Assembly (NCBI GenBank): GCA_965261925.1
Contig: OZ253486.1
Coordinates: forward strand, 496,001-560,000
DNA: 64,000 nucleotides
Reading direction: 5' to 3'
Source: Bin87 sp965261925
GTDB taxonomy: Bacteria; Chloroflexota; Dehalococcoidia; Lucifugimonadales; UBA3495
Every line of letters starts with the position of its first letter. Within the stretch, counting starts at the first letter, position 1. The position numbers and the translations under genes were made by a program. Below, one piece after another: positions 37,383 through 45,687 of the stretch. The notes beneath the pieces were generated by a model. That model was not told where the DNA came from and made no database searches. It was given only the letters and a program-made list of their open reading frames with translations.

Positions 37383-38351
37383 ATGATGACCACCTATATC
37401 GTGAGGAGGCTGCTCCTCTTCATTCCCACCATTCTCATAGTGACCATCATCATCTTCCTGTTGATGTGGATCGTGCCTGGCGACACGGCCATGCTGATCC
37501 TCACCGGAAACGATCCCAACGAGGGCGGCAGGGTCAATCTGGAGGACATCGAACGGCTGCGGGCCAAGCTGGGCCTGGACCGGCCCGTCCACATCCAGTA
37601 CGCCGACTGGATTTGGGACATGGTTCGCGGGGATCTGGGCGAGTCCCTTTGGTACCAGACACCGGTGATCGACGAACTGGGAGGACGGTTCCTCACCACC
37701 ATGCAACTGGCGGTGATGGGCATCTTGATGGCCTTCGTGGTTGCGGTTCCCCTGGGCATCATATCCGCCGTGAAACAGGACACCAAGCTCGATTACATCA
37801 GCCGGCTTTTCGCCTTGCTGGGCATCGCCATGCCCACCTTCCTCATCGCCATCGTCGTCACCTATATTCTGGCATACGTCTTTGACTGGCTGCCTCCACT
37901 GGACTACGCCGATTTGTGGGAGCAGCCGTTAACGAACCTGCAGCAGATGATATTCCCGTCCCTGGCCATCGCCTTCCACGACCTGGCGTTCACCGCACGG
38001 GTCACCCGCTCCTCCATGCTTGAAACGATGCGGGACGACTACGTGCGCACCGCCCGGTCCAAGGGCCTGACCGAAGTGAGCGTCATCGGGAGGCACGCGC
38101 TGAAGAACGCCCTGCTGCCCATCATCACGGTTTCGGGATATCAGTTCGGCCGGTTGCTCGGCGGTGTGGTGATCGTCGAAGTCATCTTCCTCGTCCCCGG
38201 CATCGGATCAATGCTGATCGACGCCATCATCCATCGTGATTTCGTGGTGATCCAGGCGGTGGTGGTGCTGGTGGCGGCGGTGGTCATGTTCCTGAACCTG
38301 GTCATCGACATCGTTTACGGAGTGCTCGACCCGCGGATCCGCTATCAATAG
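37383..38351 (+). CDS. ABC transporter permease, DppB type
   Basis: A 322-residue DppB-like permease. The start IVRRLLLFIPTILIVTIIIF forms the first helix. KLGLDRPVHIQYADWIWDMV and GDLGESLWY are the family periplasmic region, ARSKGLTEVSVIGRHALKNA is the coupling segment, and the end DIVYGVLDPRIRYQ is typical. It has a close paralogue at 41559. It forms the transmembrane pair with the DppC protein 26 bases downstream. Confidence 0.94.
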   Translation: MMTTYIVRRLLLFIPTILIVTIIIFLLMWIVPGDTAMLILTGNDPNEGGRVNLEDIERLRAKLGLDRPVHIQYADWIWDMVRGDLGESLWYQTPVIDELGGRFLTTMQLAVMGILMAFVVAVPLGIISAVKQDTKLDYISRLFALLGIAMPTFLIAIVVTYILAYVFDWLPPLDYADLWEQPLTNLQQMIFPSLAIAFHDLAFTARVTRSSMLETMRDDYVRTARSKGLTEVSVIGRHALKNALLPIITVSGYQFGRLLGGVVIVEVIFLVPGIGSMLIDAIIHRDFVVIQAVVVLVAAVVMFLNLVIDIVYGVLDPRIRYQ

Positions 38352-38377
38352 CGCACTGACCATCAACGGAGCAGATT

Positions 38378-39289
38378 ATGGCAACACGCGACCTAGCCGC
38401 AGAAAGCGGCGTTCAAGTTCGCAATGCCCTTTTGGGTATTCCCGCCATGTACCGGTCGACGGTGGCGCATGCCCGCCGCAAACCGCTGGGCGCGGCAGGC
38501 GCTGTGATCGCACTCATCATGATACTCGTGGCCGTCGGCTCCCGGTTGGCTATCCTGCCCGTCGCGGACCCGTACGCTTCCGTCGGCGACATATTCCTCG
38601 GCCCCAGCCGCGAATTCCTCATGGGAACCGACGTCATCGGACGCGATGTGCTGAGTCGTGTCCTTTACGGGGCCTGGATTTCGCTCTACGTGGGGATCGG
38701 GAGCGTGCTGATCGGCATAACGGCCGGTTTTGTCCTGGGCATCGTCAGCACCTACGCCGGCGGCATGGTCGATCTGTTCTTCCAGCGCGTGGTCGACGCT
38801 CTGATGTCGATGCCCGGCCTGATCCTAGCGTTGGCCATCATGGCCATCCTGGGTTCATCGCTGAACAATGTCATCCTGGCCATAGTGATCGGGATGATAG
38901 CGCCAGTGGTCCGCACCGTGCGCTCCCAGGTGTTGACCCTCAAGGAAATGGATTATGTGACCGCTGCAAGAGCCATCGGCGCCCGCCCGGGGCGAATCGT
39001 GTTCAAACACATCATGCCCAACTGCCTCGCCATTTACATCATCATGGCGACCTACTACCTGGGATTCGCCATAATCATCGAGGCGTCGCTGAGCTTCCTC
39101 GGAGTGGGCGCTCCGCCGGATGATCCCAGCTGGGGCGGCATCCTGACCGTGGCCAGCAGGGAGTCTCCGGAGACAGGCATCTGGCTTCTGGTGTTCCCCG
39201 GCATCTTCATCTTCATCGCCGTGCTGGCCTTCAACGTCCTCGGCGACGCCCTACGCGACATCCTCGACCCGAGGCTCCGCGGCCGTTAG
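38378..39289 (+). CDS. ABC transporter permease, DppC type
   Basis: A 303-residue DppC-like permease. The first helix is at about residues 36-56, MGTDVIGRDVLSRVLYGAWI marks the family, LTLKEMDYVTAARAIGARPG is the coupling segment and the end is VLGDALRDILDPRLRG. It is the final gene of the cassette, with a terminator 32 bases after the stop. As in the other cassettes no ATPase gene follows, so an ATPase must be shared from another locus. Confidence 0.94.
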   Translation: MATRDLAAESGVQVRNALLGIPAMYRSTVAHARRKPLGAAGAVIALIMILVAVGSRLAILPVADPYASVGDIFLGPSREFLMGTDVIGRDVLSRVLYGAWISLYVGIGSVLIGITAGFVLGIVSTYAGGMVDLFFQRVVDALMSMPGLILALAIMAILGSSLNNVILAIVIGMIAPVVRTVRSQVLTLKEMDYVTAARAIGARPGRIVFKHIMPNCLAIYIIMATYYLGFAIIIEASLSFLGVGAPPDDPSWGGILTVASRESPETGIWLLVFPGIFIFIAVLAFNVLGDALRDILDPRLRGR

Positions 39290-39321
39290 TCTGCGATCAC
39301 CGTACGCATCGGTCGCATCTC

Positions 39322-39352
39322 ATTGCCCCTCACCGTCGCGGTGAGGGGCAAT
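39322..39352 (+). terminator. Rho-independent terminator after the second transporter operon
   Basis: A perfect 14-bp stem (ATTGCCCCTCACCG and its complement) with loop TCG, then TTCGTT. Confidence 0.85.
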
Positions 39353-39502
39353 TTCGTTAAGAACGTGATCTCGTTTGCAGACTGGCGGTTCGATATTTTT
39401 GGTGCGGAAAGCGGGGTTCTCACCCACCGTCAAACAGGTCCCGGTTACGCTCGTTCGCACGGTTTCCAAGCCTGCGGCAACTCCTTGACATTCCGGTTCG
39501 GA

Positions 39503-39531
39503 TTGACTTTTTGAGGGCTTGTGATTAATAT
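39503..39531 (+). promoter_or_regulatory. Sigma70-type promoter of the transporter-selenoprotein operon
   Basis: TTGACT (39503-39508) and TAATAT (39526-39531) are 17 bases apart. A second TTGACA lies at 39485-39490. The leader to the start at 39628 is about 90 bases. The stretch 39353-39502 shows no gene. Confidence 0.65.
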
Positions 39532-39627
39532 CGCAAGCCTTGGCCTACGTTGGACGGCGTCCGCCCGGCGGCGGCCTTATTCTTGATACCGCCCGCAAGA
39601 TCAACTGCGGCGTGGGAGGAAATCTAC

Positions 39628-41469
39628 ATGATTTGGCGACGAATCTGGAAGTACCAGAACTTGCCCTTCTTAGCGATGGTGGCGTTGGCGGCCACGGTTG
39701 TCGCGTGTGGCGGGACCGCCCCGTCGGATAGCGGCTCTCAACAAACCGGCACGCAACCGTCTGCTGCCGAACGGTCCGACGACCCAGCGCCGACCCCGAC
39801 GTTCACCCCCATCCCAACCAGGGTCCTGGACGCTACCCCGACGGCTATACCGGTACCAACCGTCTCGGCGGTGGACGAACGGCCCGACTGGTGGCAGGAA
39901 GGTGAAGGCAAGCATTATCGCGGTACGTTCCCCATGGTCGGAAACAGCAACCCAGGTTTCTGGGATGTGCATTACGGAGGTTCGCTCAACACCACGCTGA
40001 TGCCTTCAAGCCCCCGGTTCAATCAGTTGGTTGAGTACAACCCCGTCAAGCCCAGCGAAATCATCGGCGACCTGGCCGAGACGTGGGAAGTCAGTGACGA
40101 TGGCACCGAGTACGTCTTCCACCTGAAAGACGCCACCTGGTCGGACGGTATGCCGGTCACGGCCGAGGACGTGGTGTTCAGCCTGGACCGCATAACCCTT
40201 CCGGGAGCTCAACGGGCGCGCACCGGTTTTCTCCGCGCATTCTACGAACATCAAACCGCCGAGGTTGTTGACGCCAAGACCGTACGCGTTCCTTTGAAAT
40301 ATCAGGCGCCCACCTTCATGCCTAACCTGGCATCGGACTACATGAAGATGTACCCGAAACACATTGCAGAGGATTTGACGCAGGAGGAAGCCAACCAGCC
40401 TGAGAACCTGATTGGTTCCGGTCCCTGGCTCTTTGGCGGTTGGCAGAAGGACGTCAGCTACACGTTTGACCGAAACCCTACGTACTTCAAAGAAGGCCGC
40501 CCGTTCTTCGACGGCATCATTGTGCATCTCATCGCTGATACCGCCCGCCGTATTGCCGCCTTGCAAGCCGGCCAGGTACTGGGAACGTTCAATCCCTTTA
40601 CCGGTGTCAACCGCCCCGAAGACATGGCGATACTGGAAGACGAGACCGACGGCCAGGTTCGCTCCCTGGTACTTCCCAGCGCCGGGTTCGAAGCGTTCTT
40701 CCTCAACAATGCCAAGCCCCCGTTCGACGACGAAAGGGTTCGTCAAGCTTTCTACCTGGCCTTGGACCGGGATTTGGGCATCGAGCGCGCAGTCAGGGGC
40801 TTCGGGCAGCCCGGTACATTCTTCTCACCGGGAGTGGTTGAGGACCTGAGCGCTTTGCAGGCCAACAATCCCGCGTTTGCTGAGGATCGCGCCGCCGCAA
40901 TCGAACAATCCAAGCAGTTGCTCGCCGAAGCCGGTTACCCGGATGGGCTTTCGGTGAAGATGAACACCCGCAACGCTATCCCCACTCTGCCGGCGGCGGA
41001 AGTCGCCGGAGAGCAGATGCGTCGGGATGTTGGCATTGATATCGAAATCGTGCCTAACGACCTGGCCACAACGTACGCCGTGATGCGGGACGGAACGCAC
41101 GATATCTCCACTGTGGGCACCGGTATCATCCTGACCGACCCGGCGGACATTCTCAATCAGTTCTACCTGCAGGACGTTCTGCGCAACCCGCAAAACTGGC
41201 AGGATAATCGGATCGATGAGTTGATCGACCTCCAGAACCGCGCCATCGACCAGCGCGTCCGCCAGGGCCATCTGGAAGAAATCGCGAGCATTTTGCACAC
41301 CGGCAAGAGCCACTTGGTGGTGTACTTCTGGGGAGGAGCCGGAGGCGCGCTGGATTACCGCATCCGCAACTTCCACCTGCCTCCCACGGTCCAGCAAATC
41401 CACAAATGGGACCACGTCTGGTTCGATCCGGACCGTGAACAACCCGCCGACTCCGGTTACCAGCCGTAG
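39628..41469 (+). CDS. Oligopeptide-type ABC transporter substrate-binding lipoprotein (SBP_bac_5)
   Basis: A 613-residue binding lipoprotein. The start at 39628 gives a signal peptide with lipobox TVVAC and has GGGAGGA upstream; the open frame further upstream lacks a signal. A Thr/Pro-rich tether runs to about residue 85, then the binding domain begins with SNPGFWDVHYGGS, GDLAETWEVSDDGTEYVFHL and later AEAGYPDGLSVKM. It is the paralogue of 35408-37321. It is the first gene of a five-gene operon that ends with two selenoprotein genes, so the solute carried may matter for that redox pair. Confidence 0.92.
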   Translation: MIWRRIWKYQNLPFLAMVALAATVVACGGTAPSDSGSQQTGTQPSAAERSDDPAPTPTFTPIPTRVLDATPTAIPVPTVSAVDERPDWWQEGEGKHYRGTFPMVGNSNPGFWDVHYGGSLNTTLMPSSPRFNQLVEYNPVKPSEIIGDLAETWEVSDDGTEYVFHLKDATWSDGMPVTAEDVVFSLDRITLPGAQRARTGFLRAFYEHQTAEVVDAKTVRVPLKYQAPTFMPNLASDYMKMYPKHIAEDLTQEEANQPENLIGSGPWLFGGWQKDVSYTFDRNPTYFKEGRPFFDGIIVHLIADTARRIAALQAGQVLGTFNPFTGVNRPEDMAILEDETDGQVRSLVLPSAGFEAFFLNNAKPPFDDERVRQAFYLALDRDLGIERAVRGFGQPGTFFSPGVVEDLSALQANNPAFAEDRAAAIEQSKQLLAEAGYPDGLSVKMNTRNAIPTLPAAEVAGEQMRRDVGIDIEIVPNDLATTYAVMRDGTHDISTVGTGIILTDPADILNQFYLQDVLRNPQNWQDNRIDELIDLQNRAIDQRVRQGHLEEIASILHTGKSHLVVYFWGGAGGALDYRIRNFHLPPTVQQIHKWDHVWFDPDREQPADSGYQP

Positions 41470-41558
41470 TCTTCAATAAGCGATGCGTCCAAACTGAAAA
41501 AGGACCATCGCTCACAATTTACGTGAGGCGCTTTGGCCTCACGAATTGAGGGTGAAAG

Positions 41559-42521
41559 GTGTACGCATATTTAGCCCGCCGGGGTCTGCTTTTCATACCC
41601 ACCATCCTGCTCGCCACCATCCTGGTGTTTGGTCTCTTCTGGATCGTTCCAGGGGATGCCGCCATGATGATCCTGACGGGTGAGGAAGGTGACGGCGGTA
41701 AGGTAACTAACGCAGACATCGAGCGGGTTCAGAAAGAACTGGGCCTGGATCGCCCGGTATACATCCAGTACGCCGACTGGCTTTGGAAAATTGCCCAGGG
41801 CGACTTTGGCGATTCCGTATGGTATGGAACCCCGGTCCTGGATGATCTGAAAGAACGGTTTTTCATAACCCTTGAACTGGCAGCGCTGGCCATTGTGCTG
41901 GCATTCATCGCTGCGGTGCCGTTGGGTGTGCTCTCGGCGGTCAAGCAGGACACGCCCCTCGACCACGTGAGCCGCTTGCTGGCGCTCGTGGGGATCGCAC
42001 TGCCCACTTTCTGGTTGGGCATATTGGTGATCTATGGTCTGACCTATTCTGTGGGATGGTTACCGCCGTTGGGATACGCCACCTTATGGGGCGATCCCTT
42101 CACCAATCTGCAACAGTTAATCTTCCCGGCCTTGGTACTGGCTTTCCACGACATGGCTTTCACGGCGCGGGTCGCCCGTTCGGCTATGCTGGAAGTCCTG
42201 CGGGAAGACTACATGCGGACCGCACGCTCCAAGGGCCTGCGCGAATGGACCGTGGTTGGACGCCACGCTTTGAAAAACGCCCTCCTCCCGGTGATAACCG
42301 TATCCGGTTACCAGTTCGGTCGTCTGCTGGGAGGGACGATCATCATCGAATCCATATTCGTGATACCCGGCGTTGGACGTTACCTCATTGACGCAATCAT
42401 CCACCGTGATTTCGTCGTGGTCCAGGGCGTGGTGCTATTGGCCGCGGCCGTGGTGCTGCTCCTGAACTTGGTGATTGACGTCCTGTACGGTGTGCTCGAC
42501 CCTCGCATCCGGTATTCGTAG
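41559..42521 (+). CDS. ABC transporter permease, DppB type
   Basis: A 320-residue DppB-like permease that starts at GTG 41559 and closely resembles the protein at 37383 (for example GLDRPVYIQYADWLWKIAQG, SAVKQDTPLDHVSRLLALVG and TVSGYQFGRLLGG). It has the first helix RRGLLFIPTILLATILVFG, the coupling segment ARSKGLREWTVVGRHALKNA and the end DVLYGVLDPRIRYS. It is the second gene of the selenoprotein operon. Confidence 0.94.
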   Translation: MYAYLARRGLLFIPTILLATILVFGLFWIVPGDAAMMILTGEEGDGGKVTNADIERVQKELGLDRPVYIQYADWLWKIAQGDFGDSVWYGTPVLDDLKERFFITLELAALAIVLAFIAAVPLGVLSAVKQDTPLDHVSRLLALVGIALPTFWLGILVIYGLTYSVGWLPPLGYATLWGDPFTNLQQLIFPALVLAFHDMAFTARVARSAMLEVLREDYMRTARSKGLREWTVVGRHALKNALLPVITVSGYQFGRLLGGTIIIESIFVIPGVGRYLIDAIIHRDFVVVQGVVLLAAAVVLLLNLVIDVLYGVLDPRIRYS

Positions 42522-42581
42522 GCTCCGGGCTGTAATCAATATGGCTGGCACTCTTGTGGTCCGGTAGGAGGGTTCAATCCA

Positions 42582-43511
42582 ATGGCGAACCAACTCAACC
42601 AACGCGCTGAAGCGGCTGCCGCGCGGGAAGCCGGTCCGTTGCGGCCGTTGACCTCGGCCTCCAGGGAGATTGTCCGATTTACCCGTCGCAAGCCAGTGGG
42701 AGCTATCGGCGGTTTGTTGGTTCTCCTGTTGGTGATCGTCGCGGTACTGGCTCCGGTGCTCGCACCTTACGGCCCGCGGTCGTTGCCCGACAGCCACGAG
42801 GGCGGTTCCACCGTTTACCTCCCGCCAAATTCCCAGTTTCTCCTGGGAACCGACCACGTGGGCCGTGACGTGCTCAGCCGCCTCATCTACGGAGCGCGCA
42901 ACAGCTTGTACGTCGGGCTCGGCAGCGTATTGATCGGCATCACCGCGAGCTTCATCATCGGCGTCGCCCTGGCCTACGCCGGTGGGATCACCGACATGAC
43001 GGCCCAGCGACTCGTTGACGCCCTAATGGCGCTGCCCGGTCTTATCATCGCCCTGGCCATCGTGGCCGTCCTGGGGTCGTCGCTGAACAACGTCATCCTC
43101 GCCATTGTCGTCGGGATGATTGCTCCGGTGATACGCACCGTGAGGTCCCAGGTGCTCTCGCTAAAAGAGCTGGACTACGTGACGGCGGCACAGGCAATCG
43201 GTGCGCCCCCCTGGCGCATCGTGTTACGGCACATCGTCCCCAATTGCTTCGCGATTTACCTGGTGTTGGCCACCTACTACCTGGGCTTCGCCATCATCAT
43301 CGAAGCGTCCCTGTCCTTCCTGGGCGTCGGCGCGCCCCCCGACCAGCCCAGCTGGGGCGGTATGCTGACCCGCGCGGCGCAGGAACACGTCAAGACCGCG
43401 CCATGGGTGGGAATCTTCCCGGGCGTGGCAATTTTCGTGGTTGTCATGGGCTTCAACATCCTGGGTGACGCCTTGCGTGACGTTTTGGATCCTCGCCTGC
43501 GCGGACGCTGA
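42582..43511 (+). CDS. ABC transporter permease, DppC type
   Basis: A 309-residue DppC-like permease, paralogous to the protein at 38378. The first helix (about 40-62) follows a basic segment, LGTDHVGRDVLSRLIYGARN is the family mark, LSLKELDYVTAAQAIGAPPW is the coupling segment and the end is ILGDALRDVLDPRLRGR. Its stop codon lies only two bases before the start of the DUF3179 selenoprotein gene, which argues for coupled translation. Confidence 0.94.
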   Translation: MANQLNQRAEAAAAREAGPLRPLTSASREIVRFTRRKPVGAIGGLLVLLLVIVAVLAPVLAPYGPRSLPDSHEGGSTVYLPPNSQFLLGTDHVGRDVLSRLIYGARNSLYVGLGSVLIGITASFIIGVALAYAGGITDMTAQRLVDALMALPGLIIALAIVAVLGSSLNNVILAIVVGMIAPVIRTVRSQVLSLKELDYVTAAQAIGAPPWRIVLRHIVPNCFAIYLVLATYYLGFAIIIEASLSFLGVGAPPDQPSWGGMLTRAAQEHVKTAPWVGIFPGVAIFVVVMGFNILGDALRDVLDPRLRGR

Positions 43512-43513
43512 TC

Positions 43514-44920
43514 TTGCCGTCGCCCTTTCGTTTCCGGCTGAGACACACGGTAGCCGGCCCGCCTCTGGCGCTGGCCGGCATTCTTCTGGCGGTATCGGTT
43601 CTGCTGGCCTGCGGCCCCGTTGAGGAACCCGCCGGCAGCGAGCCGTGGACGGTTCCGATTGCTCCCACGGACGGGATAGCTCCGACGCTGGCGCCCGCCG
43701 CTGGCCTTCCCACCGCGGCCGTGGGCGAGGCTGTGACACCGCTACCAACTGCGGCATTGGCGTCGGTAGCCACCGCGCTACCCACCGCCGCTCCGCTCCC
43801 GGTTTCGCCCGAAGGCACCGTTCAGACCGTCCCCGACGCTGAAGCCGAAGCGGCACTAACCCGCTATCAGCGCCTGCTCCGCTCCACTTGGGACACGGAT
43901 TTTACGCGTACTACGATCTCCTTCGAAGAGATCATGACCGGCGGGCCGCCCAAGGATGGCATTCCGGCAATCGACGACCCGCAGTTTGAGTCAATCGCCG
44001 AAGCCGACGTATGGCTGGATGACCTTGAGCCCGTGCAGGTGGTGGACATTGACGGCGACGCCCGCGCGTATCCGGTGCAGGTCATGGTCTGGCACGAGTT
44101 GGTCAACGACACCGTTGGCGGGGAGCCGGTCGTAATCACGTTTTGACCGCTTTGCAACACCGCCTTCGTGTTCAGGCGGACGGTAGAGGGCACGGTCCTT
44201 GATTTCGGCACCACCGGCGCGCTTCGGAACAGCAACCTCCTGATGTACGACCGACAGACCGAGTCCTGGTGGCAAGAAGTGGGCGGCGAGGGCGTCATTG
44301 GCCAGTATGCCGGCACGAAGCTGGAGCAGCTCTACCTTTCCATCGTGTCGTGGGCCGATTTCAAGGCCGCCCATCCCGACGGTCAGGTGCTGTCGCGCCC
44401 GGAATCCGGACGGTCCTACGGCACGAACCCATACGCCGGCTACGACCGTCCCGGCAGCCAACCCTTCCTGTTCCGGGGCGATGAAGACCCCAGGCTGCCG
44501 GCCGTCGAGCGGGTGGTGGCAGTCGAGCGCGGCAACGACGCCTGGGCGGTATCCTTCACCACCCTGGCCCAACAACGCGTGGTCACCACGACGGTAGCCG
44601 GCGAGGACATCGTGGTCTTCTGGTCGCCGGGCACCGCCTCCGCCCTGGACTCGGGCACGATAGCTCGGGGAAGGGACGTTGGCACCGCCGGGATATTTTC
44701 ACCGCGGGGTCCCGACGGCAACTTGCTGACCTTCGCGCCCGACCCCGACGGCCGCATCGTGGACGCTCAGACTGCCAGCCAGTGGAACATATTCGGGCGC
44801 GCAATCGCCGGACCGCTGACGGGCACTCAACTGGAACCGGTGCCCGGTCGCATCGGCCAACTCTGGTTCTCATGGGCGGTGTACCGCCCCGATACCGTCG
44901 TCTATCCGGCGACCGGCTGA
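43514..44920 (+). CDS. DUF3179-family lipoprotein, candidate selenoprotein (Sec211 at TGA 44144-44146)
   Basis: With the in-frame TGA at 44144-44146 read as Sec, the frame is 468 residues. A lipoprotein signal (lipobox VSVLLACG) and a Pro/Ala/Thr tether to about residue 105 precede the DUF3179 domain. At the core it reads LVNDTVGGEPVVITF-U211-P-L-C214-NTAFVFRRTVEG. Members of this family normally have CPLC here, so UGA replaces exactly the first Cys. Downstream family blocks are intact: LLMYDRQTESWWQEVGGEG, SWADFKAAHPDGQVLSRPES and NPYAGYD. The function of DUF3179 is unknown; a CxxC exposed outside the membrane suggests thiol redox or metal chemistry (inference). It starts at TTG, two bases after the permease stop, and is followed after nine bases by the thioredoxin gene. 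A nonsense mutation is the alternative reading. Confidence 0.85.
44160..44179 (+). promoter_or_regulatory. Candidate SECIS hairpin of the DUF3179 gene
   Basis: CCGCCU (44160-44165) pairs perfectly with AGGCGG (44174-44179), leaving the 8-base loop UCGUGUUC. The first loop GU is at 44168-44169, 22 nt after the UGA. Confidence 0.6.
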
Positions 44921-44929
44921 GCTGCGATT

Positions 44930-45589
44930 ATGTCCCGACGCAGAGCAACCATCGCGGCGTTCGCCATCGTGGCGGCGCTCTGCCTGGGCCTGGTCGGTTG
45001 CCAACTCCAGCCTGGAGACCCCGCTGGCAGTGACGGCCAACCCAATTCCGCCGATATCGAGGCGACCGTCCAGGCCGCGCTGGGTTCGTTGGAAGATAAG
45101 CAGCCGGCAAATACTGCCGGCGCCGCATCGCCGGTGGAAATCCCGACACCAGCGCTCGGAGGGGCGGGTCCGCGCCTTCCGGCCCCAATGTTCACGGGGG
45201 CCCTGCTGGACGGCAACGAGTACCGACTGGCGGACACCTTGGGCACGCCGACGTTGTTGATGTTCTGGGCACCCTGGTGACCACATTGCCAGCGGCAGTT
45301 GCCGGCTGTCCAGGACTTTCACGAAGAGCTCGGCGGTGTGGGCGTTGACATAGTGGGCGTCGCGTTCAGCGCCCCTGAGCCCGAGGTCCGCGCCCTGATC
45401 GACAAGGAGAGCCTGAGCTTCCCCATCGCCTATGACGCCGCGGGCCAACTCGCGACTGCGTACGGCGTGTCCGGCGTGCCTTTCTACATCTTCATCGACA
45501 AAGCCGGTGGCATCGCCCACACCATCCCGGGCGCGCCGGCCGACGTGAATACAGTCAAGGATTTGCTCCAAGACCTGAAGGCGGAATGA
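44930..45589 (+). CDS. TlpA/ResA-like thioredoxin-fold lipoprotein, candidate selenoprotein (Sec117 at TGA 45278-45280)
   Basis: With TGA 45278-45280 read as Sec the protein has 219 residues. The signal peptide ends in lipobox GLVGC; a tether runs to about residue 85. The thioredoxin fold begins with FTGALLDGNEYRLADTLGTP, and the active site reads MFWAPW-U117-P-H-C120-QRQLP, the standard WCxxC position with Sec as the attacking residue. After it come the usual strand VDIVGVAFSAPEPEVRALI and the cis-Pro loop SGVPFYIFIDKAG. It would act outside the cytoplasmic membrane as a thiol/disulfide reductase or oxidase, and the adjacent DUF3179 selenoprotein is its obvious candidate partner. Standard gene finding would split or miss it. 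It is the last gene before a strong terminator. Confidence 0.88.
45290..45308 (+). promoter_or_regulatory. Candidate SECIS hairpin of the thioredoxin-like gene
   Basis: CAGCGGCA (45290-45297) pairs with UGCCG-(G)-CUG (45300-45308) in an 8-bp stem with a single bulged G at 45305. The apical loop is GU (45298-45299), 18 nt after the UGA. It is the best of the three hairpins. Confidence 0.7.
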
Positions 45590-45625
45590 CCCGCCGGCAA
45601 CGACGCTTGCGGGACGCTGAACTAA

Positions 45626-45666
45626 CTGCGGAGCCCCACGGTTCTAATCGCCGTGGGGCTCCGCAG
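45626..45666 (+). terminator. Strong terminator hairpin between convergent operons
   Basis: A perfect 16-bp inverted repeat (45626-45641 and 45651-45666) with loop TTCTAATCG. It lies between the selenoprotein operon and the convergent amino-acid dehydrogenase gene and could serve both strands. Confidence 0.8.
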
Positions 45667-45687
45667 ATTACAGGACGTCGACGCGGG

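Noticed and set aside
44144..44168. Nonsense mutation splitting a DUF3179 pseudogene
   Set aside because: The same event would have to have hit the first Cys of a CxxC-type motif in three different genes, each followed by a GU-loop hairpin, with the downstream halves still fully conserved.
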